Assembly: GCF_000308275.2 (NCBI RefSeq)
Contig: NZ_HG529490.1
Span: 337,695 to 401,694, forward strand
Length of the DNA stretch: 64,000 nt
Reading direction: 5' to 3'
Source of the DNA: Levyella massiliensis
GTDB lineage: Bacteria; Bacillota; Clostridia; Tissierellales; Peptoniphilaceae
A model generated the notes under the pieces. It searched no databases. It was not told the origin of the DNA and was given only the letters and a program-made list of their open reading frames with translations. This document shows, in pieces, positions 25,105 through 34,258 of this stretch. Positions within the stretch are counted from its first letter, which is position 1. Each line of letters begins with the position of its first letter. The position numbers were made by a program, and so were the translations under genes.

Positions 25105-25725
25105 ATGAATCAACGATTTTTTAACGGACGTAACATGGCCCGTCTGGGCGTACTGATCGCATTGATGCTGGTTCTAAGCTATTTGCCATTTGGTTATGTA
25201 TTGATCGGTCCCATTCAAATTACGACCATGCACATTCCTGTTGTGTTGGGCGCCATCATGGGAGGCGTACCGTATGGTTTCATCCTGGGGTTAGCTTTTG
25301 GCTTAAACTCGATGCTACGTGCCTTGCAAGGCCTTTCGGGACCGATGTCCTTCGCTTTTGCCAATCCGCTCATCAGTGTCGTTCCACGTGTGCTCTTTGG
25401 CGTGATTGTGGGCTATTTATCCACGCGCTGGAAAAAGCAGAATATGATTGTGCATTATTCGTTGCCGGCACTGATCGGAACTGTGATGCACACGCTAATG
25501 GTTATGGGAACTCTGTATCTGATTTACGCAGGTCGCGTGGCTGAAGTTAAAAATATTACAACGCAGGCCGTTGCTGCGATGGTTATGTCAACGGTAATTG
25601 GGAATGGGATTCCTGAAGCCATTCTTGCGGCCGTGGTAGCTACGCCGATCGCTCGCGTATTGGAAGGCAGAGAACGTCGATTGCGCATCGGCGAGGACAA
25701 CGACCAAAACTCCGCGAAGGCCTGA
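25105..25725 (+). CDS. ECF transporter S component, possibly for pantothenate
   Basis: 206 aa, five to six membrane helices, with the S-component pattern ARLGVLIALMLVLSYLP near the N terminus and IQITTMHIPVVLGAIMGG. S components capture a vitamin and use a shared energising module (EcfA/A'/T), which is not encoded here. The gene directly precedes coaX (24-nt gap), so pantothenate is the most likely substrate (PanT-like), on context only. RBS GGAGG. A GC-rich hairpin (CCGGC...GCCGG) lies upstream at 25071-25091. Confidence 0.82.
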   Translation: MNQRFFNGRNMARLGVLIALMLVLSYLPFGYVLIGPIQITTMHIPVVLGAIMGGVPYGFILGLAFGLNSMLRALQGLSGPMSFAFANPLISVVPRVLFGVIVGYLSTRWKKQNMIVHYSLPALIGTVMHTLMVMGTLYLIYAGRVAEVKNITTQAVAAMVMSTVIGNGIPEAILAAVVATPIARVLEGRERRLRIGEDNDQNSAKA

Positions 25726-25749
25726 TGGTGAATTGAACGAGGAATAAAG

Positions 25750-26616
25750 ATGGATACTCAGCAACAACCGAAGGAGCGTTCTCTCCTATTGGCCATTGAT
25801 GCCGGTAACACGAATATCACTTTTGGTCTATTTCAAGGAGACGTCATCATTCATCAATGGCGCATTAAGTCGGACAGCACGAAAACATCGGATCAATATG
25901 GCATTGAAATTGAACAAATTATGCGCCACTTTCATTATACGCGTGAAATGATCTGTGCCGTCATCCTGTCCTCGGTGGTACCGGAATTGGTCCATCAGAT
26001 GAGCGCGATGTCGGAGCGATTCTTAAAGCTTACGCCGATGATCGTCGGCGAAGGCACAAAAACAGGACTGTTGCTGCGCGTGGATAATCCTCGTGAAGTC
26101 GGAGCGGATCGTATTGCCGATGCTGTCGCCGGCTATGCACTTTACGGTGGCCCTTTGGTCATCATTGATATCGGTACGGCCATTACACACGAGGTGGTCA
26201 ATGAACGCGGCGAATACATCGGCGGAACGATTTCGCCAGGTATCGGTATCTCTGCAGCAGCGCTGACGCGTGGTACGTCCAAATTACCTCGTGTCGAACT
26301 GACGCATCCGGATAAGATCATCGCTACGAATACCGTGAACGCGATGCAGGCCGGCTTAGTGCGCGGCTTCATCGGCCTGATCGACGGGATTACGGAAGGG
26401 ATCTTGGAAGAGCTCAAAATGCAAACCGATAAAAAACCATTGGTCGTAGCTACAGGCGGTTTTTCCACACTGCTTTCCAAGCATTCCAAATACGTGGATA
26501 CCGTCAACAAGGATTTGAATTTACTCGGTCTGCGCCTGATTTATTTGCGCACGGTGAAAGCCAAAGCGTTGGAAAACGCACGAGATGTGCACCATGAAGG
26601 AAAGCAACATGCTTAA
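25750..26616 (+). CDS. coaX: type III pantothenate kinase
   Basis: 288 aa. ASKHA-fold signatures: LLAIDAGNTNITFGLF (phosphate loop), GADRIADAVAGY, VIIDIGTAIT, and GGTISPGIGISAAAL. It phosphorylates pantothenate in the first step of CoA synthesis; the type III enzyme needs a monovalent cation and is not inhibited by CoA. The N terminus has a ~10-residue extension. Followed by dusB with an 8-nt overlap, as in many Bacillota. Confidence 0.95.
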   Translation: MDTQQQPKERSLLLAIDAGNTNITFGLFQGDVIIHQWRIKSDSTKTSDQYGIEIEQIMRHFHYTREMICAVILSSVVPELVHQMSAMSERFLKLTPMIVGEGTKTGLLLRVDNPREVGADRIADAVAGYALYGGPLVIIDIGTAITHEVVNERGEYIGGTISPGIGISAAALTRGTSKLPRVELTHPDKIIATNTVNAMQAGLVRGFIGLIDGITEGILEELKMQTDKKPLVVATGGFSTLLSKHSKYVDTVNKDLNLLGLRLIYLRTVKAKALENARDVHHEGKQHA

Positions 26617-27619
26617 TTACTATGACAAAGCATCTGTTGATGAAACCGGCGGCCGCAAGGAGCCGGTTTCCTGTTTTATCACACTCGCCCCGCTGGCCGG
26701 CGTCAGTGACCACAGCTTTCGCGAGCTGTGCTTTCGTTATGGTTGTGACGGCGCTACCACGGAGATGATTAGTGCCCAGGCCCTGCTCTATGACAGCGCC
26801 CGCACGCAAAGCTTGCTAACAAAGGGAGATGAAGGCGCCTTGGTTGTGCAGCTCTTCGGCAAAGACCCGGCAATTTTGTCCCGCGTCATTCGCGAGCATA
26901 TGAATAACGATTCTCGTTTTTGCGCCGTGGAACTCAATATGGGCTGTCCCGCGCCGAAGATTGTAAAGAACGGGGAAGGCAGCGCACTGATGCGCGAGCC
27001 AGAAAAAGTTGCTGCGATTTTTCATGCCATGCGCGAAGCGTCCGAAAAGCCCGTGTACGTGAAGATGCGACTCGGCTGGGATGCCGACTCTATTAATTTT
27101 TTGGAAATTGCTCATATTGCGGAGGAGGAGGGGCTTAGTCAGGTAACACTTCACGCCCGCACGCGTGAGCAAATGTATGCCGGAAAGGCAGACTGGGAAG
27201 CCATTGCACGATTAAAAGATCATGTGTCCCTTCCCGTGGTCGGCAACGGCGATGTATTCAAGCCCGAAGATGCTGTGGCGTTATGGGAACAGACGCACTG
27301 CGATGGTATCACCATCGGTCGCGGCGCCATGGGGAATCCCTTTCTGTTTCGCCAGATTCATGAATTTTGCACGAGCGGTACCTATGCGCCGACCGCTGCG
27401 GAGGAAATGATAGACGTTCTCTTGGAGCACTATGCGAAAGAGATCGCTTGGCGCGGGGAAAAGCGCGGCATCCTTGAGATGCGTAAGCAAATGGCTTGCT
27501 ATCTCAGCGGTTACTTCGGCGCGACACAAACAAAATCCGCCATCATGCAAATGACAACGATGGCGGAGATTCGTGAGGCATTGGCGTTCTTTTTGAAGCG
27601 AGTGCAGGAAGCACGATAA
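26609..27619 (+). CDS. dusB: tRNA-dihydrouridine synthase (DusB family)
   Basis: 336 aa from ATG 26609, which has AAGGAAAG (26597-26604); upstream ATGs at 26585 and 26594 lie deeper in coaX. FMN-dependent TIM barrel: LAPLAGVSDHSFRELC, ELNMGCPAPKIVKNGEGSAL with the catalytic Cys, KMRLGWD, HARTREQMYAGKADW, GNGDVF, IGRGAMGNP. It reduces specific uridines of tRNA. The N-terminal ~20 residues are unusual for the family and may be dispensable. Confidence 0.93.
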   Translation: MLNYYDKASVDETGGRKEPVSCFITLAPLAGVSDHSFRELCFRYGCDGATTEMISAQALLYDSARTQSLLTKGDEGALVVQLFGKDPAILSRVIREHMNNDSRFCAVELNMGCPAPKIVKNGEGSALMREPEKVAAIFHAMREASEKPVYVKMRLGWDADSINFLEIAHIAEEEGLSQVTLHARTREQMYAGKADWEAIARLKDHVSLPVVGNGDVFKPEDAVALWEQTHCDGITIGRGAMGNPFLFRQIHEFCTSGTYAPTAAEEMIDVLLEHYAKEIAWRGEKRGILEMRKQMACYLSGYFGATQTKSAIMQMTTMAEIREALAFFLKRVQEAR

Positions 27620-27656
27620 ATCGAGCGCTAAGATGTCCAGGCCTTGTCAAATAGCA

Positions 27657-27701
27657 AAAAAAGACAGAGGGCGACCCATTCGGTCAGCCCTCTGTTTTTT
27701 T
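27657..27701. terminator. bidirectional terminator
   Basis: Stem ACAGAGGGC (27664-27672) / GCCCTCTGT (27687-27695) with inner GACC/GGTC pairing, T7 on the plus side and A7 on the other. It serves dusB (+) and the histidine kinase operon (-). Confidence 0.9.
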
Positions 27702-29042
27702 GAAGAATTCGCCGGGTAATCGTACGCGGAAAGTTGTGCCTTTGCCGACTTTACTGGTGACCTCTATATGACCACCCAATTGCTGAACGATGTTGCGCGT
27801 AATGGCCAGACCCAAACCCTGACCGCCGACGGCGCGATTGCGGGAAGAGTCCACGCGGTAGAAGCGGTCAAAGAGATGTTGCAGATCTTTTGGCGCTATG
27901 CCGATGCCGTCATCACTGACGGTGAGCGACACCATCTTGCGATCCGTATTGAGTGCCACTCGAATGCTTCCGCCATCCTCAATGGCCTTGATTGCGTTGG
28001 AGAGCAGATTGCTGAGAATTTGCGAATACAGTCGTTCATCCGTCTGTAAGCTGACATTGGGATCAATGGCACGGCGGAAGGTACCGTTTTTCTGTGCGAT
28101 ACGCGGTTCAAAGCTGTCGAGCACACGTGAAGTGAGTTGCGAGCAATCGATGAAGCGAATGTCTTCCGCCGCCACCAGGGAGGACTCTCGGAAGGTATTC
28201 TTTAAGCGTTCTACCAGAAGAGTCAACTGTGTTATGTTTGCTTCGATCATCTCGAGATTTCTCTGGTCTGCCGGAATGATGCCGTCTTTCATGGCTTCCA
28301 CATGCAACTGCATATTGGTTAACGGCGTCCGCAGCTCATGAGAAATATCTTGTGCATAGCTGCGACGCGCCTTTTCCTGTTGTCCGAGCGAAGAAGCCAG
28401 GTATTGCATATTGGCATTTAAACTTTGCATCTCATCAAAGCCTGAGTCCGGAAGACTTATATCAAAATGATTATTGCGAATGCGCTCGGCGGCCACACGC
28501 AAATTTTCGATCGGCGTGGTAATCTGCTTGGAAAAGAAATAACTGAAAAGAATGGCCACTATACCAAAGACAACGATGCCCAGAAGGGTAGAGCCCAGAG
28601 ATTGCCTTTGAAAATCATGCAGCGCACTGGTCAGCGCCGGGTTGCTGCGGTCATAGGTCACCAGCATCGATCCCAGCTTTTTACCGGTATGATCCACGAG
28701 CTTATACTGGTCGACTTGAATATCAGCGTCGGCATTTTCAATCAGGCCATGATAATTAGCAATGATGGAGGACTCATTATCCATAATGGTAATGTTGATA
28801 TTGGAGTCTCGCGCATAAAGCTGCAGTTGGTCGTTGATGCCTTCGGAGGTCAAATCAAGAGATTCGGTGCGTGCAATGGTAGCGATATCGTTTACAATGC
28901 GTTTGAGACGTACTTCTTCTTCTTTCTCCAGATAGCTATAAAAGGAATTGGAGTAGGCGCGTTGCATGCCGTAGGCGATGACCGCCATCGTTACGAAGAC
29001 GATGATGATAATCGAAAGGCTCAGACGCTTTCTAAGCTTCAT
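27684..29042 (-). CDS. sensor histidine kinase
   Basis: 452 aa from ATG 29042, overlapping the response regulator by 11 nt. Two membrane helices (~8-25 and ~140-165) flank an extracellular sensor of ~115 residues. HAMP follows, then HisKA with SHELRTPLTN (phosphorylated His235), and the HATPase domain with N box NLLSNAIKAI, G1 DDGIGIAP, F box FDRFYRVD and G2 GQGLGLAI. Together with the regulator and a class A PBP it forms one operon, so the signal is probably cell-wall state (inference). Its 3' end overlaps the terminator stem. Confidence 0.94.
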   Translation of the reverse strand: MKLRKRLSLSIIIIVFVTMAVIAYGMQRAYSNSFYSYLEKEEEVRLKRIVNDIATIARTESLDLTSEGINDQLQLYARDSNINITIMDNESSIIANYHGLIENADADIQVDQYKLVDHTGKKLGSMLVTYDRSNPALTSALHDFQRQSLGSTLLGIVVFGIVAILFSYFFSKQITTPIENLRVAAERIRNNHFDISLPDSGFDEMQSLNANMQYLASSLGQQEKARRSYAQDISHELRTPLTNMQLHVEAMKDGIIPADQRNLEMIEANITQLTLLVERLKNTFRESSLVAAEDIRFIDCSQLTSRVLDSFEPRIAQKNGTFRRAIDPNVSLQTDERLYSQILSNLLSNAIKAIEDGGSIRVALNTDRKMVSLTVSDDGIGIAPKDLQHLFDRFYRVDSSRNRAVGGQGLGLAITRNIVQQLGGHIEVTSKVGKGTTFRVRLPGEFFKKTEG

Positions 29043-29730
29043 CAAAGCCTCCGGCGCGATACCCGACACCATAAACCGTGCGGATATAGACGGGGTTTTT
29101 CGGATCCGCTTCAATCTTCTGGCGAATGTTTTTGATATGGGTATCAATGGCGCGGTCAAAGGCTTCATAATCCATTCCGAAGGTGACTTCGATAATTTCA
29201 TCGCGCGTATAGATCTTATTGGGGTGCGTAAACAAAGTCTGCACAATTAAAAATTCGTTTTTCGTCAAATGGACTTCTTTGCCCTCTACAAAGGTGCGCA
29301 TGGATTCGATATCAATGCGCAATCGTCCATCGGCCGTTTGTAGCATTTTTTCATCTTCCCTGGACGGGGTACGACGCAAGATAGCGCGCACGCGTTCGAC
29401 AAGCTCTCGCGCAGAAAAGGGCTTTACCATATAGTCATCGGCACCGTTGCGCAAATTTTCTACACGGTCATCTTCTTCCGATTTGGCGGAAACGATAATG
29501 ACCGGTGTATCCTTTTGTTCCTTAATGCTTTGTAAAACTTCTTCACCGGATTTTTTTGGTAACATCAGATCCAATACGACTAAGTCGGGAGCGAAGGCCG
29601 TATATTGTTCGAGCGCCTCATTGCCGTCCATCGCTTTTTCGACCTGAAAGCCGGCTTTTTCCAGATAGGCTTTTTCGATATTGATAATGCCTTCTTCGTC
29701 TTCTACCAGTAATATTTTTCGTGGTTCCAT
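29032..29730 (-). CDS. OmpR/PhoB-type response regulator
   Basis: 232 aa. Receiver domain 1-~118: acidic pair in LLVEDEEG, phospho-acceptor Asp54 in VVLDLMLP, Thr/Ser switch IIVSAKSE, Lys in VKPF. The C-terminal winged helix (~130-230) ends FDRAIDTHIKNIRQKIEADP, ..., VRTVYGVGYR... pattern typical of PhoB. Activated by the neighbouring kinase. RBS GGGAGG. It starts 21 nt after the PBP gene stop. Confidence 0.95.
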   Translation of the reverse strand: MEPRKILLVEDEEGIINIEKAYLEKAGFQVEKAMDGNEALEQYTAFAPDLVVLDLMLPKKSGEEVLQSIKEQKDTPVIIVSAKSEEDDRVENLRNGADDYMVKPFSARELVERVRAILRRTPSREDEKMLQTADGRLRIDIESMRTFVEGKEVHLTKNEFLIVQTLFTHPNKIYTRDEIIEVTFGMDYEAFDRAIDTHIKNIRQKIEADPKNPVYIRTVYGVGYRAGGFDEA

Positions 29731-29751
29731 GCCTGCCTCCCGGATTATCCG

Positions 29752-32745
29752 TTAATGTTCTCTTGGTGCGCGCTCTGCAGATGGATTGCGATGCGACATA
29801 GCGCCGGAAACATTGCCACCGGAGGAATCAGCCGGTAGCACGCTCTTTCCGATTTCTTTACCGAGCGCATCATAGCGAATGACTTGCGTCGTACCATCCG
29901 GCATCTTGGTTGTCTCCGTATAGCTGCCGTCAATTTGGTTGTATTCGCGTATTGTGGTCAGACCATTTTTTGTAAAGGTTTCAGGTGGCATGAAGCTGCC
30001 CAAATCCGAATACCGTGTCGGCACGCGACGCGCCCAATCTTCCGGCTTGATGTTATTGAATTTGCTAGGATCATAATCCGAGCCCACATCAATAAAGGAA
30101 CGATACGCACGCAACCTTGCAGGGGTACTGTCTGCGGCCAGAAGATTGTTGCGCACATCCACCTGGCGGTAGACATAGCCGGTATCATCGCTCTTGGGAG
30201 CCGTTTGCTCGCTCACGAGTATGCGTAAAACGCCGTTACCACCGCGTGTGGCGGAGGTGGGTTTTTGACCGGTGATATTTGAAACTTCCGCTTCGAAGAC
30301 ACCCTTAGGAATTGCAAAATCCTTGGCCTCTAAATTCTCATGCAGAATGGTATGCATCGTGGCGTAGATGTTTGCCGGGATGCGCGAGTCGCCTTTCATA
30401 GAAATCAAAGCGTTATCTGCACCGACCCATACGGCAGTCGCATAATAGGGAGTGGCCCCGGCAAACCAGAAGTCCATATTTTTACTGGTGGTACCGGTCT
30501 TACCGATTAAAGCCATAGAGCGACTGCGTAAGGTGCGATTGGTAAAGCCGTCGCTTACAACATGTTTTAAAAGATCGATCAGCTGATAGTTAACCTCCGG
30601 CGCCAAGACCTCTGTCGCTTGATGTTTATTTTCATAAAACACTTTGCCGCGATTATCGGTAATCTTCGAAATGCTCATGGCGGGGATGCGTGTTCCGTTA
30701 TTGGCAATGGCCTGATAGGCTCCGGCCATATCCATGGTTGTGAGACCGCGTGACATGGAACCGATGCCCATGGCCAGGTTTTCATCGTTGTTTTGTCCGT
30801 CTTCGGATGCCTCCACGAAATGATCGCGATCCGGATGCTCCGCATTGATGATGCCGTAACGGGTTAAATATTCCTTGGATGTGGCCAGACCGATCTTATT
30901 GAGCCAACGAACGGCTACCGGGTTGGAGGAACGCACTAAGGCTTCCTGCATGGCCATCATGCCGCGATAACGGGCATCAACGTTGGCCGGCCACGGCTGA
31001 TCCTCTTGCATGGTGAAGGGGGCATCGTCCATGGCTACGCCCTGGTTAAAGCCCAGTGCCAAAGCACCGGTATAGTCTGCCAGCGGTTTTATGGAGGAAC
31101 CGGGTTGGCGTGGGAAACTGGATGCACGATTCAGGAAATGACGATCATCTTGTTCGCGTCCGCCGATAATGGCGCGCACTTCACCGGTAGCCGTATCAAG
31201 TACCGTAAAGGCTATCTGCGGTTGCTTGACGCCAACTTTATCGTAATCGTAGTAGTCCGGGTTTAAGATCATGGCGCCATCTTTACGCACTTCATAGAAA
31301 GGCGTCTTATTAGAATCCAGGAAGGCCTTAGCGATGTGCATGGTGCCCGCATCATCCACGCTTAGGTATTTTTCATCAATGGGAATGGTTCCTACTTGGT
31401 GCGTGTGCAGCACGCCATTTTTATCGAAATCGAAATAATCCATAATATCGATATAGCCGCTGTAACCACGGAGCAGGCCACGTTTGATGATCAGATTGCC
31501 CTTTTTATCCACCTGGAACTGGGAAGCCGGTACAATCACACGGTCCTTCTTATCCATCAGGTTAGCGCGGCGATAATAGAGCAGGGAGTTATCGCGTCCG
31601 ATTAAGTTGCCGGCCCGGTCATATTTAAGATCCAATGCCAGCGGCGAGTAGTCACCCGTAGGGGAAAGCAGAGAGCTGCTAATGGCAGAAACGGATTCTT
31701 GTAATTTTTGTTGCAGATCCATATTTAGTGTCGACGTAATGGTCAGACCACCGTACATGAGCATCTGTCGTGCCTGCTTTCGCGAGATTTTCTGCGTATC
31801 CATCAAAATGTCAATGGTCTGCTCCTTCACGAGATCCGTCACATAGGTGGAGACATTATCAGCGCGTTTTTCCGGCGCGTTGATGGTTTTGGCAACGTTG
31901 GTATTGAGCGCATCTTTGTATTCCTGCTCCGAGATAAATCCGTTTTTTTTCATTTCCCCGAGTACCCAGTGGGCTCGTTTGTATGCCGGCGGATTGTAAA
32001 TGGCAAGATAGCGTTCGCCGTTAATCTCGGTTTCGTCCAGTATCGTTTCATCTGTGACTTCGGAAGGACGTAGCGTTTTATATAGGGAATAATGCGAAGG
32101 AGCCGGCACGATGCTTGCCAGAGTTGCACACTGTGCGAGCGACAAATCCTTCACGTCTTTGGAGAAATAGATTTGAGAAGCGGCTTGTACGCCATAGGCA
32201 TTTTGTCCGAAGAAAATACGATTGAGGTAGGATTCCATGATTTGCTGTTTGCTAAGCTGGTCATCAATCTGATAGGCCAAATAAATCTCCTGAATTTTAC
32301 GCTTCCAGTTCACATCGCTATTCAGGAATACATTACGTGCCAATTGCATCGTGATGGTGGAAGCACCGCGCAGATCGCCGGAGCGGAAGAAATCGCGGAC
32401 GGTAGCGGCAATGCCGTAGAGATCTACGCCGTCATGGCTGGCAAAGCGTTTATCTTCGGCGCTGATAAAGGCGTTGATAAGATTTTTTGGAATCTGATCA
32501 TAAGGAACTACTTTGCGGTACTCCGTGGTTTCGATCTGTTGAATCAGATTTCCTTTGGCATCCACAATTTGGGAATTTTCTTTTAAACCCGACAGTAAGA
32601 GATCCGCATTCATTTTCGGCGCCTCCTTGGCAACCTCCAACATGGATCCCGCCAGATAGCCACCAATAATGGCTAAAAAAATCAAAAAGCTTAACACAAA
32701 AATGGCAGCAATTTTTCCTATATTTTTCATGGTATGTGGCACCAT
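29752..32745 (-). CDS. class A penicillin-binding protein (PBP1A)
   Basis: 997 aa. Membrane anchor ~11-34. Glycosyltransferase 51 domain: ISAEDKRFASHDGVD with catalytic Glu97, GASTITMQLARN, KIQEIYLAYQ. Transpeptidase domain: PGSSIKPLADY (SxxK), VRSSNPVAV (SxN), GKTGTTS (KTG). The ~180-residue insertion between them and a Ser/Gly-rich C-terminal tail make it longer than usual. It polymerises and cross-links peptidoglycan. ATG 32745 has AAGGGGGAA at proper spacing; a second Met at codon 6 lacks one. Leads an operon with a two-component system. Confidence 0.95.
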   Translation of the reverse strand: MVPHTMKNIGKIAAIFVLSFLIFLAIIGGYLAGSMLEVAKEAPKMNADLLLSGLKENSQIVDAKGNLIQQIETTEYRKVVPYDQIPKNLINAFISAEDKRFASHDGVDLYGIAATVRDFFRSGDLRGASTITMQLARNVFLNSDVNWKRKIQEIYLAYQIDDQLSKQQIMESYLNRIFFGQNAYGVQAASQIYFSKDVKDLSLAQCATLASIVPAPSHYSLYKTLRPSEVTDETILDETEINGERYLAIYNPPAYKRAHWVLGEMKKNGFISEQEYKDALNTNVAKTINAPEKRADNVSTYVTDLVKEQTIDILMDTQKISRKQARQMLMYGGLTITSTLNMDLQQKLQESVSAISSSLLSPTGDYSPLALDLKYDRAGNLIGRDNSLLYYRRANLMDKKDRVIVPASQFQVDKKGNLIIKRGLLRGYSGYIDIMDYFDFDKNGVLHTHQVGTIPIDEKYLSVDDAGTMHIAKAFLDSNKTPFYEVRKDGAMILNPDYYDYDKVGVKQPQIAFTVLDTATGEVRAIIGGREQDDRHFLNRASSFPRQPGSSIKPLADYTGALALGFNQGVAMDDAPFTMQEDQPWPANVDARYRGMMAMQEALVRSSNPVAVRWLNKIGLATSKEYLTRYGIINAEHPDRDHFVEASEDGQNNDENLAMGIGSMSRGLTTMDMAGAYQAIANNGTRIPAMSISKITDNRGKVFYENKHQATEVLAPEVNYQLIDLLKHVVSDGFTNRTLRSRSMALIGKTGTTSKNMDFWFAGATPYYATAVWVGADNALISMKGDSRIPANIYATMHTILHENLEAKDFAIPKGVFEAEVSNITGQKPTSATRGGNGVLRILVSEQTAPKSDDTGYVYRQVDVRNNLLAADSTPARLRAYRSFIDVGSDYDPSKFNNIKPEDWARRVPTRYSDLGSFMPPETFTKNGLTTIREYNQIDGSYTETTKMPDGTTQVIRYDALGKEIGKSVLPADSSGGNVSGAMSHRNPSAERAPREH

Positions 32746-32812
32746 AGTTCCCCCTTATGAATTCGTCTGTTTGTCGTAATGGTATGGGTTAGCGTTCCTT
32801 AATATTGCATTT

Positions 32813-32821
32813 ATTTTACCA
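32813..32821 (-). promoter_or_regulatory. extended -10 of the PBP1A operon
   Basis: Minus strand TGGTAAAAT (TG plus TAAAAT) about 68 bases before the start codon; no clear -35. Confidence 0.45.
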
Positions 32822-32883
32822 TAATGCCATACGATTTGCGTAGTTGGCGAATGGCCTTGATTTCGCGGCTCGCTTCCTGCTTA

Positions 32884-32892
32884 TGATAAAAT
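32884..32892 (+). promoter_or_regulatory. extended -10 of hflX
   Basis: TGATAAAAT (TG plus TAAAAT) 22 bases before the hflX start. A -35 at standard spacing is poor. Confidence 0.45.
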
Positions 32893-32914
32893 AGCAGGGA
32901 AAAGAAGGGAAACT

Positions 32915-34225
32915 ATGGAGAACGAGACGTATAAAGATAAGAAACGGGAACGCGCCGTTTTGGCATTTGTGTTCCTGCAAGAAAATGAAGAAGAAAAAGC
33001 GCGCCGTCGCCACGAATTGAAGGAAATTGTGCGATCCTGCGGTGGCGATGTCATTGCTATCCTGGAGCAAAACGTAGAGCGTTACAATCCCCGCACCTTG
33101 ATCGGGAAGGGGAAGGTGGAGGAGATCGCGCGTTTTGTGGAGGAGCAGGATATTGCCATGGTGGTGTTCGAGCAGGAACTCACAGGATCGCAGCGCTCTC
33201 ATCTGTCAGACGCCATTCCGTGCAAGATTCTGGATCGCGTGGATCTGATTTTGGATATCTTTGCGCTTCGAGCGCGTACCGTAAAAGCCAAGCTGGATGT
33301 CGAATTAGCGCAGCTTGCGTATCGCTTGCCGAATCTGCGTGGCTACGGGCAAGTCATGAGCCGTACGGGCGGCGGTATCGGTACGCGAGGACCCGGCGAA
33401 CAGAAGCTGGAGACGGATCGGCGTGCCATCAGCGAGCGAATGAAGCGCTTGCGTGCCCGACGGGAAGCGGTGCAAAAACAGGAGCACGAAGCCGGTAAAA
33501 AAAGACGGCAATCTGCCGTTCCCATCGTGAGTTTGGTCGGCTATACCAATGCCGGAAAATCCACGATTCTGAATGCTCTCTTGGAACGCTTCGGGGAAAA
33601 GGATAAAACGGTTTACGCGGACGATCGCTTGTTTGCAACGCTTGAAGTGCACATGCGCCGCATTGCCGAAACGGGAGAACCGCCCTATTTGCTGGCGGAT
33701 ACGATTGGCTTCATCCATGATTTACCGAAGAAACTCATTGCTCCCTTCGAGAGTACTCTGGAAGAAATACGCGGCACGGACCTCATCATACATGTCGTGG
33801 ATTGCAGTGAAGAAGGGGTCGCAGAGCGTGTAAAAACGGTACAAGACATGACGCGTGAGGCCGGTGAGCACATTCCTGTTTTATTTGTCATGAATAAAGC
33901 GGACAAGGGCAGTGAGCCAGGCGTGACGCCACAGGAAGATACGCTTTGGATCAGCGCACGCAGGGAAGCGGATATCCTAAAGCTTCAAGACGCCATTCTG
34001 ACGCGGCTGTTTGGAGAAAAAGGCGAAGAAACCGTATGCGTTCCCTATGCACAAGCGGAGGCACTTTATGCCGTGCGTCAAAGTGGTACCGTGCTGGAGG
34101 AAAAAAGCACCGAACAAGGGTATGTCTTGCGCCTGCTCCGTCGAGAAAGGGCGACTACTTTTTCGCCGGCTTACGATGCGGTTTCTCCGTCGGATAAGGA
34201 CGAAGGCGTATTGTCGGGGGGGTGA
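32915..34225 (+). CDS. hflX: ribosome-rescue GTPase HflX
   Basis: 436 aa. N-terminal HflX domain (NPRTLIGKGKVEEIA, ELTGSQRSHLSDAIPCKILD), a helical linker with GGGIGTRGPGEQKLETDRR, then the Obg-type G domain: G1 GYTNAGKST, G3 DTIGFI, G4 NKAD, G5 SAR. It binds the 50S subunit and splits stalled or heat-damaged ribosomes. A C-terminal extension of ~75 residues follows the G domain. RBS AAGGGAA. First gene of the 32915-37072 run. Confidence 0.95.
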   Translation: MENETYKDKKRERAVLAFVFLQENEEEKARRRHELKEIVRSCGGDVIAILEQNVERYNPRTLIGKGKVEEIARFVEEQDIAMVVFEQELTGSQRSHLSDAIPCKILDRVDLILDIFALRARTVKAKLDVELAQLAYRLPNLRGYGQVMSRTGGGIGTRGPGEQKLETDRRAISERMKRLRARREAVQKQEHEAGKKRRQSAVPIVSLVGYTNAGKSTILNALLERFGEKDKTVYADDRLFATLEVHMRRIAETGEPPYLLADTIGFIHDLPKKLIAPFESTLEEIRGTDLIIHVVDCSEEGVAERVKTVQDMTREAGEHIPVLFVMNKADKGSEPGVTPQEDTLWISARREADILKLQDAILTRLFGEKGEETVCVPYAQAEALYAVRQSGTVLEEKSTEQGYVLRLLRRERATTFSPAYDAVSPSDKDEGVLSGG

Positions 34226-34258
34226 TGATTTTGCTTCATCACAGCAAGGCGGTGCTCC

